This document shows, in pieces, positions 1-6,721 of a stretch of 11,394 nt of DNA. Where the stretch lies: positions 1-11,394 of the forward strand of contig CAZYBG010000092.1 of the NCBI GenBank assembly GCA_964645155.1. Direction: 5' to 3'. The notes beneath the pieces were generated by a model, which saw only the letters and a program-made list of their open reading frames with translations, did not search any database and was not told the origin of the DNA. This DNA comes from CAZYBG01 sp964645155 (GTDB lineage Bacteria > Pseudomonadota > Alphaproteobacteria > Rhodobacterales > Rhodobacteraceae). Positions within the stretch are counted from its first letter, which is position 1. Each line of letters starts with the position of its first letter. A program made the translations under genes and the position numbers.

Positions 1-268
1 AGGCGAAAAGCCCGAAGCCGATCACGATGGCCGTCAGCACCAGCGCCTGCGGCAGCGCGTTCGCGACCTCGCCCGCAGGGGCCACGGCGCCTTCGGCGAT
101 CAGCGGCGGGCGGCCGGTCGTCAGCCCGCCCGCGGCGAAGATCAGCAGGTTCGCCGCGTTCGAGATCAGGATCAGCCCGAACAGGAAGCGCAGGATCGAC
201 CTTGCCAGCATCAGGTAGACCGAGGCGGCGACGAGCAGGCCGATGAGGAAGGCGAGCGCGGTTTCCAT
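1..268 (-). CDS. mrpC: Na+/H+ antiporter subunit C (MrpC/MnhC), 3' end beyond window
   Basis: This is the small NuoK-like membrane subunit of the Mrp (Mnh/Pha) cation/proton antiporter, a multi-protein inner-membrane complex that exchanges Na+ (or K+) for protons and is related to complex I. Eighty-nine residues are visible, starting METALAFLIG; the gene leaves the window at position 1, and family members are usually about 110-125 residues. Visible signs are a first helix (residues 1-20), a second with the NuoK-type stretch LILISNAANLLI, and a third beginning at NALPQALVLTAIVIGFG. The ATG is preceded by a strong Shine-Dalgarno sequence (GGAGGAGG), and its A is the last base of the mrpB stop codon (TGATG overlap), so translation is probably coupled. 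The order A-B-C predicts mrpD-E-F-G to the left of the window. Confidence 0.93.
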   Translation of the reverse strand, partial: METALAFLIGLLVAASVYLMLARSILRFLFGLILISNAANLLIFAAGGLTTGRPPLIAEGAVAPAGEVANALPQALVLTAIVIGFGLFA

Positions 269-687
269 CACACCTCCTCCTCGAGCGCGAAGACGAGGCT
301 GAGGATCGACCCGAAGACGACGAGATAGACGCCCACGTCGAAGACCAGCACCGAGGACAGCGGCAGGCCCTTCTCGCCCTCGGCCGCGCCGAGGAACAGC
401 CACTGGCCGGTGAAGAAGGCATCGCCATTGAAAAGCGCCATCAGCCCGCCGAAGAGCGCGAGCCCGAGGCCCAGGGCGGCCACCGTCTCGGGGGCGATCC
501 GCAACGCCTCGCGCGCCGAGGCGGTGCCGCAGGCGATGGCGTAGATGACGAAGCCGACGGCGCCGATCAGGCCGCCGATGAAGCCGCCGCCGGGCTCGTT
601 GTGCCCGCGCAACAGCATGAAGACCGAGAACACGAGCAGGAGCGCGACGAGAATCCGCGAGCCCGCCATCAGGATGATGGAATTCAC
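268..687 (-). CDS. mrpB: Na+/H+ antiporter subunit B (MrpB/MnhB)
   Basis: This encodes a 139-residue membrane subunit of the Mrp antiporter. About four hydrophobic helices are visible (roughly residues 5-26, 36-53, 66-86 and 111-134). The family signature LLRGHNEPGGGFIGGL lies at residues 25-40, and a second conserved stretch, SSVLVFDVGVYLVV, at 111-124. The start is taken as GTG (687-685): it has a strong AGGGGGG Shine-Dalgarno just upstream and overlaps the mrpA stop in a GTGA arrangement, whereas the next ATG would remove the first helix. The reading frame stays open far upstream inside mrpA, but that extension is an arginine-rich out-of-frame translation with no family resemblance. B is a separate protein here, unlike the fused PhaAB of rhizobia. 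MrpB is needed for antiport, though its exact transport role in the complex is less clear than that of A and D. Confidence 0.94.
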   Translation of the reverse strand: MNSIILMAGSRILVALLLVFSVFMLLRGHNEPGGGFIGGLIGAVGFVIYAIACGTASAREALRIAPETVAALGLGLALFGGLMALFNGDAFFTGQWLFLGAAEGEKGLPLSSVLVFDVGVYLVVFGSILSLVFALEEEV

Positions 688-2954
688 GATCCCCCCTCCC
701 GCCGCATCCCGCGCAGCAGCACCACCGCCGACAGCGCCGCCACCAGCACGACGGCGATCTCGCCGAACGTGTCGAGGGCACGGAAGTCGACGAGGATCAC
801 GTTGACGATGTTGCGGCCATGCGCCTCGGGCCAGGACGCCGCCTCGAAGTAGTCGGTGATCCGCCGGTCGGGCGGGGTCGCGAACACCATCAGCATGATC
901 GCGGTGGTGACGCCGCCGAGGCCGGCGGCGAGGACGGCGTCGAACGGCCGGTGGACCACGTGCCCCTCGCGGTAGAGATGCGGCATACGCAGCAGCACCA
1001 CCGCGACCAGGACGACGACGAGCGTCTCGACCAGAAGCTGGGTGATCGCGACATCCGGCGCGCCGTAGATGATGAAGACCAGCGCGACGCCGATGCCGAC
1101 CACGCCGAGGCCGGCGATCGAGGCGATGCGCGAGTTGGTGTAGATCACGATGCCGGCGCCGGCCGCGATCAGCACGATCGTGGCCCACTGCTTGACGAGG
1201 AGCGAGGGCATCTCGACCTGGATCGCGAGGCCGCCGCGGACCGCGATCGTGGCGCCGAGCGCCGCCAGCAGCGTCAGGAAGGTGATCCGCAGGTAGCTGC
1301 GCAGCCGGCCGGACTGGATCACCCGGGTCTGCCAGCCGGCGAAGGCCTTGAGCCCGTCGAGCAGCCGGTCCCAGCCGGGGTCGAAATGGAACGGCGCGCG
1401 GGCATCGGCGGCCGCCAGCGTGGCCCGGAGCCGCCCGGCGCCGAGATAGAGCACGATGCCGGCCGCGAAGGTGGCGAGGCTGAGGATCAGCGGCAGGTTC
1501 ACGCCATGCCAGAGGTAGAGCTCGTAGGCCGTGGCGCCGGGAACGATGGCGGCGACCACGGCGCCGATCAGCGGCGCCGCAAGCGCCGGCCAGATGCCGA
1601 GGCCGAGGCCGAGGAGCGCGAGCAGCGCCGGGCCGATCCACATCGGCCAGGGCGCCTCGTGCGGCTCCGCCCCCGGCGCGACCTCGGCGGCGCCGCGGTG
1701 CCAGAACGGGCCGAGCGCGACGACGCCGGCGACCGCGACCATCAGCGCATTCGCCGCGAACGAGGCCGCCCCGACGAGCCATGCCCCGGCCTCGCCGCCG
1801 GTGGCGCCGCCATAGAGAAGCTCCTTCCCGATGAAGCCGAGGAACGGCGGGAACCCCGCCATCGCCATGCCGGCGAGCACCGCGGCCAGCGCCGTCACCG
1901 GCAGCGCCCGGCCGAGGCCGCGCAGCCGGCCGACCTCCCGCGTGCCGGTGGCGTGGTCGATGTTGCCGACCGCGAGGAACAGGCAAGCCTTGTAGAGCGA
2001 ATGCACGATCAGGAAGGTCGCGGCCCCGGTGATCGCCTGCGCCCCCGACCCCGCGAGGAACAGCGTCAGCGTGCCGAGCGCCATCAGCGTGGTGTAGGCC
2101 AAGGCCTGCTTGAGGTCGGTCTGGCGGAGCGCGAGAACCGAGGCGAAGACGGCCGTCGCCGCCCCGGCGATGGTCAGCGACCAGAACCAGGCATCGGTGC
2201 CCGAGAGGCCCGGATGCATCCGCGCCAGAAGGTAGACGCCGCCCTTCACCATGGTCGCCGAGTGCAGATAGGCCGAGACCGGCGTCGGCGCCGCCATCGC
2301 GTTCGGCAGCCAGAAGTGGAACGGCACCTGCGCCGACTTGGTGAAGGCGCCGGCCAGCACCAGGATCAGGATCGCCAGGTACCAGGGATGGTCGGTCAGG
2401 ACACCCGGCCGGGCGAGGATCTCGGACAGCTCGAAACTTCCCGCGGCGATGCCGATCAGGACGAACCCGGCAAGCAGCGCGAGGCCGCCGGTTCCGGTCA
2501 CCAGCAGCGCCTGCAGCGCGTTCCGGCGCGCGGCCGCCTCGGCATGGCCGAAGCCGATCAGAAGGTAGGAGGTGACCGTCGTCAGCTCCCAGAACACGAA
2601 GATCGCGATCAGGTTGTCGGCCAGCACGAGCCCCAGCATGGCCAGCATGAAGGCCGCGAGGTAGAGCATGAACCGCCCGTAATGAGGATGCCCGGCAAGG
2701 TACTGGCCAGAATAGAGAAAGACGATCGTGCCGATGCCGGTGATCAGCAGCGCGAAGGTCAGCGACAGGCCGTCCACCATGAACGACAGCGTCACGTCGA
2801 GCGCGGGCACCCAGTCCCAGGCGATGCGCAGCCGGCCCCCTGCGGCGATCTCGGGCAGCAGGCTGGCCGCCCCGGCGAACAGCGCCAGCGGCAGCAGCGC
2901 GGGCAGGAACGCCGCCGCTGTCCAGACCGTGCCATGCCCGCCCGATGCCGCCAT
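684..2954 (-). CDS. mrpA: Na+/H+ antiporter subunit A (MrpA/MnhA)
   Basis: This is the large NuoL-like subunit of the Mrp complex, about 756 residues with many membrane helices. The proton-translocation core is visible. FWELT carries the conserved membrane glutamate (E123). FTKSAQVPFHFWLP spans residues 204-217 with K206. AAPTPVSAYLHSATMVKGG follows, with H231 and K237. SLYKACLFLAVGNIDHATGT is the next conserved stretch. The C-terminal extension typical of MrpA is also present and ends in the conserved NVILVDFRALDTFGE (718-732), next to helices resembling MrpB. I chose ATG 2954 because GGGGCAGG precedes it; an in-frame GTG at 2978 would add eight residues and has no visible ribosome site. The gene follows the usp gene by 60 bp and overlaps mrpB, consistent with one transcript. 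Length fits an unfused MrpA. Confidence 0.95.
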   Translation of the reverse strand: MAASGGHGTVWTAAAFLPALLPLALFAGAASLLPEIAAGGRLRIAWDWVPALDVTLSFMVDGLSLTFALLITGIGTIVFLYSGQYLAGHPHYGRFMLYLAAFMLAMLGLVLADNLIAIFVFWELTTVTSYLLIGFGHAEAAARRNALQALLVTGTGGLALLAGFVLIGIAAGSFELSEILARPGVLTDHPWYLAILILVLAGAFTKSAQVPFHFWLPNAMAAPTPVSAYLHSATMVKGGVYLLARMHPGLSGTDAWFWSLTIAGAATAVFASVLALRQTDLKQALAYTTLMALGTLTLFLAGSGAQAITGAATFLIVHSLYKACLFLAVGNIDHATGTREVGRLRGLGRALPVTALAAVLAGMAMAGFPPFLGFIGKELLYGGATGGEAGAWLVGAASFAANALMVAVAGVVALGPFWHRGAAEVAPGAEPHEAPWPMWIGPALLALLGLGLGIWPALAAPLIGAVVAAIVPGATAYELYLWHGVNLPLILSLATFAAGIVLYLGAGRLRATLAAADARAPFHFDPGWDRLLDGLKAFAGWQTRVIQSGRLRSYLRITFLTLLAALGATIAVRGGLAIQVEMPSLLVKQWATIVLIAAGAGIVIYTNSRIASIAGLGVVGIGVALVFIIYGAPDVAITQLLVETLVVVLVAVVLLRMPHLYREGHVVHRPFDAVLAAGLGGVTTAIMLMVFATPPDRRITDYFEAASWPEAHGRNIVNVILVDFRALDTFGEIAVVLVAALSAVVLLRGMRREGGS

Positions 2955-3014
2955 GCCCTGCCCCGTTTCCCCCGGCACCGCAAGCTGTGCGGATACCCGG
3001 CGTTTTCAAGTGGT

Positions 3015-3980
3015 TCAACCCGCCGCCGCGACCGGTGACACGAAACCCGGCGGTTTTATCGCCAGGATCGCGCAGGACGTGCGCCCGAGGATCGTCTCGG
3101 CCGTGTTGCCGATCAGCAGGCCGGCGATGCAGGTGCGGCCGACGGTGCCCATCACGATGGTGTCGATCCCGGCGCTGGCCACGTGCTCGGGGATGACATC
3201 GCCCGGCGCGCCCTTGAGGTGCAGGATGTTGCAGGTGACCGGGCGGCCGCGATAGGCGGCGATCAGCGCCTCGAGGCGGGCGAGGCTCGCCTGCCGTTCG
3301 CGTTCCACGATCGTGTCGACCTCCTCGGCCGGCAGGTGGACCCGGCCCGTCCGCAGCACGTTCTCCTCGAGCACGCGCCAGGCGCCGACGACGTCGACCG
3401 TGGCGCCGTCGCGCTCGGCGAGCGAGAAGGCGAGGTCGAGGACGCGCCGGTTCAGCGCGTTCCGCGTCTCGTCGTCGGGCGTCGTGTCGGGATCGACCGC
3501 CGCCAGGATGCGCCGCGGCCCGGTGCCGGGTTCGTCGCGGACGATCCAGACCGGGCACGGGCACTTGCGCAGCAGGTGCAGGTCGGGCCCCCGCGTCAGG
3601 CCCGGCAGCCCCGAGGCGCCGGTATAGAGGCCCTTCAGCACGAGGTCATGCCCCGCGGCGAGGACGCGGCCGATGACCGCGATGAAGGGGGTGCCGTCCT
3701 CGACCGCCGCCTCCGCCTCGATCCCCTCGGCGCGGGCGGCAGCGGCAAAGGCTTCCGCCCGTTCGGCATGGTAGCGGACCAGCTCCGCGCCCGGGCCCTC
3801 GGCCGCCACCCCGGGAAGCAGCGACAGGAGCCGTGCGAACTCGCCCGGCGAGGCCACCGCGATGTCGAGGAAGGTCAGCCGCGCGTCGTTCTCGCGCGCC
3901 AGCCCGACCGCCTCGGCATAGGCGGCGGCATGCTGGCTTTCCTCCTCGACCACGACGAGAATGTTGCGGAAGCTCCGCAT
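3015..3980 (-). CDS. Universal stress protein with two tandem Usp domains (UspE-like layout)
   Basis: This cytoplasmic stress protein has 321 residues. Domain 1 (about 4-148) begins RNILVVVEEE, and domain 2 (about 156-310) begins RRILAAVDPDT. The C-terminal domain ends in MGTVGRTCIAGLLIGNTAE, matching the ATP-binding pattern G-x2-G-x9-G(N/S) at G278, G281 and G291. The first domain lacks this motif, so probably only domain 2 binds nucleotide. The start is ATG 3980 because AGGGGGAA lies about ten bases upstream and the conserved beta strand begins at once; an upstream extension to 4031 would cross the regulatory gap. It is the first gene upstream of mrpA (60 bp) and diverges from an OxyR-like regulator gene, suggesting it leads a usp-mrp operon. 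The precise role is not known; a link to ion or pH stress is inferred from context. Confidence 0.92.
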   Translation of the reverse strand: MRSFRNILVVVEEESQHAAAYAEAVGLARENDARLTFLDIAVASPGEFARLLSLLPGVAAEGPGAELVRYHAERAEAFAAAARAEGIEAEAAVEDGTPFIAVIGRVLAAGHDLVLKGLYTGASGLPGLTRGPDLHLLRKCPCPVWIVRDEPGTGPRRILAAVDPDTTPDDETRNALNRRVLDLAFSLAERDGATVDVVGAWRVLEENVLRTGRVHLPAEEVDTIVERERQASLARLEALIAAYRGRPVTCNILHLKGAPGDVIPEHVASAGIDTIVMGTVGRTCIAGLLIGNTAETILGRTSCAILAIKPPGFVSPVAAAG

Positions 3981-4038
3981 CGTGCTGTCTTCCCCCTGCC
4001 TTGGGAAAGGAAATGGGCTCCGGGCGTCCATTGTTCCA

Positions 4039-4062
4039 ATCGAAACTTGCGCGCCTTTCGAT
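4039..4062. repeat. Perfect inverted repeat ATCGAAA-N10-TTTCGAT beside the OxyR-type box
   Basis: Two perfect 7-base arms (4039-4045 and 4056-4062) flank a GC-rich 10-base spacer. The right arm runs into the ATAG of the neighbouring box by two bases, so the two elements overlap. This lies in the 101-bp gap between the usp and LysR-type genes, where few other features compete. It could be the second (recognition or activation) site of the LysR-type regulator, or the site of another regulator. I find no clear -35/-10 pair on either strand in this gap. Confidence 0.45.
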
Positions 4063-4075
4063 AGACGTGAACTAT
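4061..4075. promoter_or_regulatory. OxyR-type operator half (ATAG-N7-CTAT) in the divergent promoter region
   Basis: The sequence reads ATAG, seven bases, CTAT, and the flanking G and C extend the arms to GATAG/CTATC. E. coli OxyR recognises this dimer box, with two copies spaced by seven bases forming the full site. Here only one copy is exact. The bases where a second copy would lie to the left (4039-4053) read ATCG-N7-CGCG, a poor match. The box ends six bases before the ATG of the divergent OxyR-like gene, so binding could block that gene's translation-start region and also reach the usp-mrp promoter. The site is seen directly; its use by this regulator is inferred. Confidence 0.6.
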
Positions 4076-4081
4076 CACGGC

Positions 4082-5002
4082 ATGGCCACCCTGCAGCAGC
4101 TCCGCTATCTCGCCGCGCTCGCCGAGACGCTGCACTTCCGCCGTGCCGCCGAGGACTGCCACGTCACCCAGCCTACCCTCTCGATGCAGCTGCGCGAGCT
4201 GGAGGCGCGGCTCGGCGTGGCGCTGGTGGAACGCAGCCGCGGCCGGGTCGTGCTGACGCCGGTCGGGCGCGAGATCGCGGCGCGGGCCCGCAGCGTGCTG
4301 CGCGAGGTGGCCGAGATCGTCGAGCTGGGGCGCCAGGGCCGGGTGCCGCTGTCGGGAACGCTCAGGGCCGGCGTCGTGCAGTCGCTCGGCTCGTACCTGA
4401 TGCCACTCCTCGTGCCGGAACTGCGGCGGCGGCATCCGGCGCTGCGGCTCTACCTGCGCGAGGGGCTGCCGCGGGCGCTGCTCGCGCAGCTCTCCGAGGG
4501 GGCGCTCGACCTGCTGTTCTTTCCCCTGCCCGTCTCGGCGCGCGAGGCCGAGACGGCGCGCCTCTTCCGCGAGCCGCTCCTCCTCGTCGCACCGCGGGAC
4601 CATCCGCTCGCCGCCCGCAGCACGGTGCCGCCCTCGGCGCTGCGCGGCGAGACGATCATGACGCTGGAGCCCGGCCACCAGCTCTACAACCAGGTGCGCG
4701 AGCTCTGCACCGCCATCGGCGCCGAGCTCAGCCACGATTTCGAGGGAACCAGCCTCGATACGCTGCGGCAGATGGTGGCGATGGGCATGGGCCTCTCGCT
4801 CCTGCCCGCGCTCTACGTCCGCTCGGAGGTCGCGCGCGAGACGCTGGTCACGGCGCGGCCGCTGGAAAGCCCCGCCCCGGCCCGGGTGATCGGCATGGTC
4901 TGGCGCCGGGGCACTGTCCGCGCCGCCGAATACGCCGATCTCGCCGCCACGATCAGGTCGGTGCTGCGCGCCGGCGTGCCCGAGGTCGACGTGCTCGACT
5001 GA
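4082..5002 (+). CDS. OxyR-like LysR-family regulator lacking the peroxidatic cysteine
   Basis: This 306-residue LysR-type regulator has a winged helix-turn-helix (about 4-62) very close to OxyR, including HFRRAAEDCHVTQPTLSMQLRELE split across the recognition helices. The linker helix (63-90) is followed by the periplasmic-binding-like effector domain (about 92-300). Around the redox site it reads LEPGHQLYNQ then ELCTAIGAE, followed by GTSLDTLRQMVA and LSLLPALYV. Aligned by eye to E. coli OxyR, the C199 position is Gln (Q200, codon 4679-4681), while the C208 position is kept (C209) and the preceding His is kept. The only other cysteine is C26 in the DNA-binding domain. The start is the ATG at 4082, the usual LysR position; no good Shine-Dalgarno is seen because the operator box occupies that space. 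It diverges from usp-mrp, the usual arrangement of a LysR regulator and its target. It could bind a small ligand instead of sensing peroxide. Confidence 0.88.
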   Translation: MATLQQLRYLAALAETLHFRRAAEDCHVTQPTLSMQLRELEARLGVALVERSRGRVVLTPVGREIAARARSVLREVAEIVELGRQGRVPLSGTLRAGVVQSLGSYLMPLLVPELRRRHPALRLYLREGLPRALLAQLSEGALDLLFFPLPVSAREAETARLFREPLLLVAPRDHPLAARSTVPPSALRGETIMTLEPGHQLYNQVRELCTAIGAELSHDFEGTSLDTLRQMVAMGMGLSLLPALYVRSEVARETLVTARPLESPAPARVIGMVWRRGTVRAAEYADLAATIRSVLRAGVPEVDVLD

Positions 5003-5022
5003 GGCCGTGCTCGACTAAGGCC
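4991..5022 (+). repeat. 16-bp tandem duplication spanning the regulator stop codon
   Basis: Positions 4991-5006 and 5007-5022 are two copies of GTGCTCGACT(G/A)AGGCC with one difference. The first copy supplies the last three codons and the TGA stop of the OxyR-like gene; in the second copy the same place reads TAA. The unit is not a multiple of three, so the second copy is out of frame. It lies in the 24-bp gap between two convergent genes, where no terminator hairpin with a T-run is visible. Confidence 0.85.
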
Positions 5023-5026
5023 GCAG

Positions 5027-5773
5027 CTACTTGACCGGCGCGCCGTTCCGCGCCTCGGCCACCATCGCCGCCAGTTCGGCGGCCTCGGCAAAACCGAAGA
5101 GGCCCTGTTCGCCGATGACGAAGGACGGCGTGCCGGTGAAGCCCAGCCGCTGCGCCAGTTCGGAGGACCGCGCGAGGTGCTCGTCCACCGCCTCCGCCGC
5201 CATGTCGGCCTCGAGGCGCTCCACGTCGAGGCCGACCTCGGCGGCGATCCGCAGCACTGCGGCCGCGTCCTTGCGCGCGCGCTCCGTCATCAGCGCGTCG
5301 TGGAAGGCGGCGTAGCCGTCCTGCTCGCGCGCGGCCAGCGCGGCGCGCGCCGCAAAGAGCGAGCCCTCGCCCAGCACCGGCCATTCGCGATAGACAAGCC
5401 GGATGTTCGGATCGGCCTCGATCAGCGCCTTCACCTCGGCCGAGGCCTGCTTGCAGTACGGGCAGTTGTAGTCGAAGAACTCGACGATCGTAACATCGCC
5501 TTCGGGGTTGCCGAGGACGGGCGCGTTCGGGTCCTGTTCCAGCGCCGCGCGCATCTCGGCGATGGCGGCTTCGGTCGCGGCCCGCTTGTCGGCCTCCTCG
5601 CGCTCGCGCACGATGGCGACCGCCTCGAGGATGATCTCGGGGTTCTCGAGGATCGCCTCGAGCGCGAGGCGCTTCACCTCGTCGGGCGTCAGCTCCTGCG
5701 CCGCGGCCGGTGCCGCGAGCACGGGGGCGAGCGCGAGGGAGAGCGCGATGGCCGTCAGGGGGTGTCTCAACAT
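5027..5773 (-). CDS. Periplasmic DsbA-family thiol oxidoreductase (ScsC/Com1-like)
   Basis: This is a 248-residue exported thioredoxin-fold protein. A signal peptide (MLRHPLTAIALSLALAPVLA, ending near AAAQ at residues 23-26) sends it to the periplasm. Residues 27-85 form a charged, helical segment (ELTPDEVKRLALEAILENPE and onward) like the oligomerising stalk of ScsC-type proteins. The thioredoxin domain follows with FFDYNCPYCK, giving the CPYC active site (C104, C107), and the cis-proline loop TGTPSF (T215-P216). It probably oxidises or isomerises disulfides in exported proteins. The start is ATG 5773 because the signal peptide begins there and GGAG lies just upstream; the longer open frame to 5839 lacks signal features. 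No DsbB or DsbD partner is in the window. It converges with the OxyR-like gene across 24 bp, so any functional link to it is only positional. Confidence 0.9.
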   Translation of the reverse strand: MLRHPLTAIALSLALAPVLAAPAAAQELTPDEVKRLALEAILENPEIILEAVAIVREREEADKRAATEAAIAEMRAALEQDPNAPVLGNPEGDVTIVEFFDYNCPYCKQASAEVKALIEADPNIRLVYREWPVLGEGSLFAARAALAAREQDGYAAFHDALMTERARKDAAAVLRIAAEVGLDVERLEADMAAEAVDEHLARSSELAQRLGFTGTPSFVIGEQGLFGFAEAAELAAMVAEARNGAPVK

Positions 5774-5797
5774 GCTCTCCGCCTCGGTCTGCGGCCC

Positions 5798-5815
5798 CCC
5801 GGCGGCGCCGCCGGG
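5798..5815. repeat. 18-bp perfect palindrome upstream of the DsbA-like gene
   Basis: CCCGGCGGCGCCGCCGGG is its own reverse complement. It lies 24 bases upstream of the DsbA-like start codon, so in the mRNA leader it could fold into a very stable hairpin just before the ribosome site. It might be an operator or a leader structure, or simply a by-product of high GC content. Confidence 0.4.
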
Positions 5816-6073
5816 AATGGCCTCAAGGGTGTCCTGCAATGGCCTGACGGAGCGGCAACTGCCGCGTCCAGCCCGCGGGCCGGGCCGGGCGAAGGTTGCG
5901 CCGCGCCCGATGCGGCGCGTCCGCCCCGATGCCCGGCTTCGCCGGCCGCCGCAGTCAGGCCCTGACCATCCATGCGCTCAGGGGTGACCCGCCCGCACGC
6001 GGCGGTCAATCGCCCGGCTCTCACGAAAGGGTGAGGTGGGCGCAGGCGCGCCCGGGCGCCGTGCCGGATTTCG

Positions 6074-6103
6074 TTGGAGAAAGAGCGCGTTCCGGGCTAT
6101 CCT
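6074..6103 (+). promoter_or_regulatory. Candidate sigma-70-type promoter for the L,D-transpeptidase gene
   Basis: TTGGAG (6074-6079), an 18-base spacer and TATCCT (6098-6103) resemble a housekeeping promoter and end 30 bases before the start codon. The match is partial and was found by eye only. Confidence 0.3.
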
Positions 6104-6133
6104 TCAGCCGGATCCCAGTAGCCGGAGCGCCCG

Positions 6134-6721
6134 ATGCCGACCCGACGCCAAACCATTGCCTGGACCGCGGCCACGCTTCTGGTCGCCGCGCGGACCGCGG
6201 TGGGCCAGACCGCCCCCGCAACCGCTCCGCCGCCGGCGCCGGCGCGCTTCCAGCTGCCGGACCATCTCAGGCCGGTCTATGTGCGGGTCCGCCCCGACCT
6301 CGCCCCCGGGCAGATCGTGATCGTCACCGCCAACCACTACCTCTATCACCTGACCGAACCGGGACGGGCGCTGCGCTACGGCGTCGGCGTCGGCCAGGAG
6401 GGGCTGAACTTCCGCGGTCAGGCGGTGATCGGCCGCAAGGCCGAATGGCCGTCATGGCGCCCCACGCCCGAGATGATCGAGCGCAACCCGCGCTATGCCC
6501 GCCATGCCGAGGGGATGCCGGGCGGACCGGGCAACCCGCTGGGCGCCCGGGCGCTATATCTCTACCGGAGCGGCCGCGACACCGCGTTCCGCATCCACGG
6601 CACGATCGAGCCCGGCTCGATCGGCCGGTCGGTCTCGAACGGCTGCATCCGGATGCTGAACGAGCATGTGACCGAGCTTTATGGCCGCGTGCCGGTCGGC
6701 ACACCTGTCACCGTCTACTGA
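6134..6721 (+). CDS. Exported L,D-transpeptidase (YkuD domain)
   Basis: This 195-residue protein probably cross-links peptidoglycan (3-3 bonds) or anchors proteins to it in the periplasm. The N-terminus (MPTRRQTIAWTAATLLVAAR) is a signal sequence with two arginines before the hydrophobic core, so Tat export is possible; cleavage is likely near residue 25. A short Pro/Ala linker (about 26-38) leads to the YkuD catalytic domain (about 57-195). The active-site signature is complete: HGTIEP with H155 and G156, then SVSNGCIRM with S168, G170, nucleophile C171 and R173. There is no LysM or other wall-binding domain. The start has GGAG six bases upstream. Its 3' end overlaps the convergent SulP gene by 7 bp, with no terminator between them. 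Confidence 0.93.
   Translation: MPTRRQTIAWTAATLLVAARTAVGQTAPATAPPPAPARFQLPDHLRPVYVRVRPDLAPGQIVIVTANHYLYHLTEPGRALRYGVGVGQEGLNFRGQAVIGRKAEWPSWRPTPEMIERNPRYARHAEGMPGGPGNPLGARALYLYRSGRDTAFRIHGTIEPGSIGRSVSNGCIRMLNEHVTELYGRVPVGTPVTVY

Larger units (their letters stand above)
5774..6133. other. 360-bp divergent intergenic region with GC-rich hairpins
   Basis: This stretch separates the divergent DsbA-like and L,D-transpeptidase genes and should hold both promoters. I see no supported gene in it. Visible elements are an 18-bp palindrome at 5798-5815, an inverted repeat GCGCCGC-N7-GCGGCGC at 5898-5918, a CCGGC-TTC-GCCGG hairpin at 5933-5945, CTCAC-N6-GTGAG at 6020-6035, and the 12-bp palindrome GCGCCCGGGCGC at 6048-6059. 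None has a following T-run, so none looks like a standard terminator. In such GC-rich DNA some short palindromes are expected by chance. A small RNA cannot be excluded, but nothing in the sequence demands one. Confidence 0.5.

Noticed and set aside
2955..2978. Alternative GTG start of mrpA adding eight residues
   Set aside because: There is no visible Shine-Dalgarno before it, whereas the ATG at 2954 has a purine-rich sequence at suitable distance. It cannot be fully excluded.
819..3038. A 739-codon open frame on the plus strand opposite mrpA
   Set aside because: Its translation is highly charged, rich in Arg, Glu, Asp, Gln and Gly, with no family resemblance. It is the antisense shadow of mrpA in GC-rich DNA, where stop codons are rare.
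688..3564. Upstream extension of the mrpB reading frame through mrpA and into usp
   Set aside because: Only the last 139 codons match MrpB. The rest is out-of-frame translation of mrpA and usp, and the GTG at 687 has a strong ribosome site.
4082..5002. Calling the LysR-type gene a true oxyR
   Set aside because: The peroxidatic cysteine position is Gln, so the canonical peroxide-sensing function is not supported.
5003..5026. Bidirectional terminator between the convergent regulator and DsbA-like genes
   Set aside because: The gap is mostly the second unit of a direct repeat; no stem-loop with a T-run is present.
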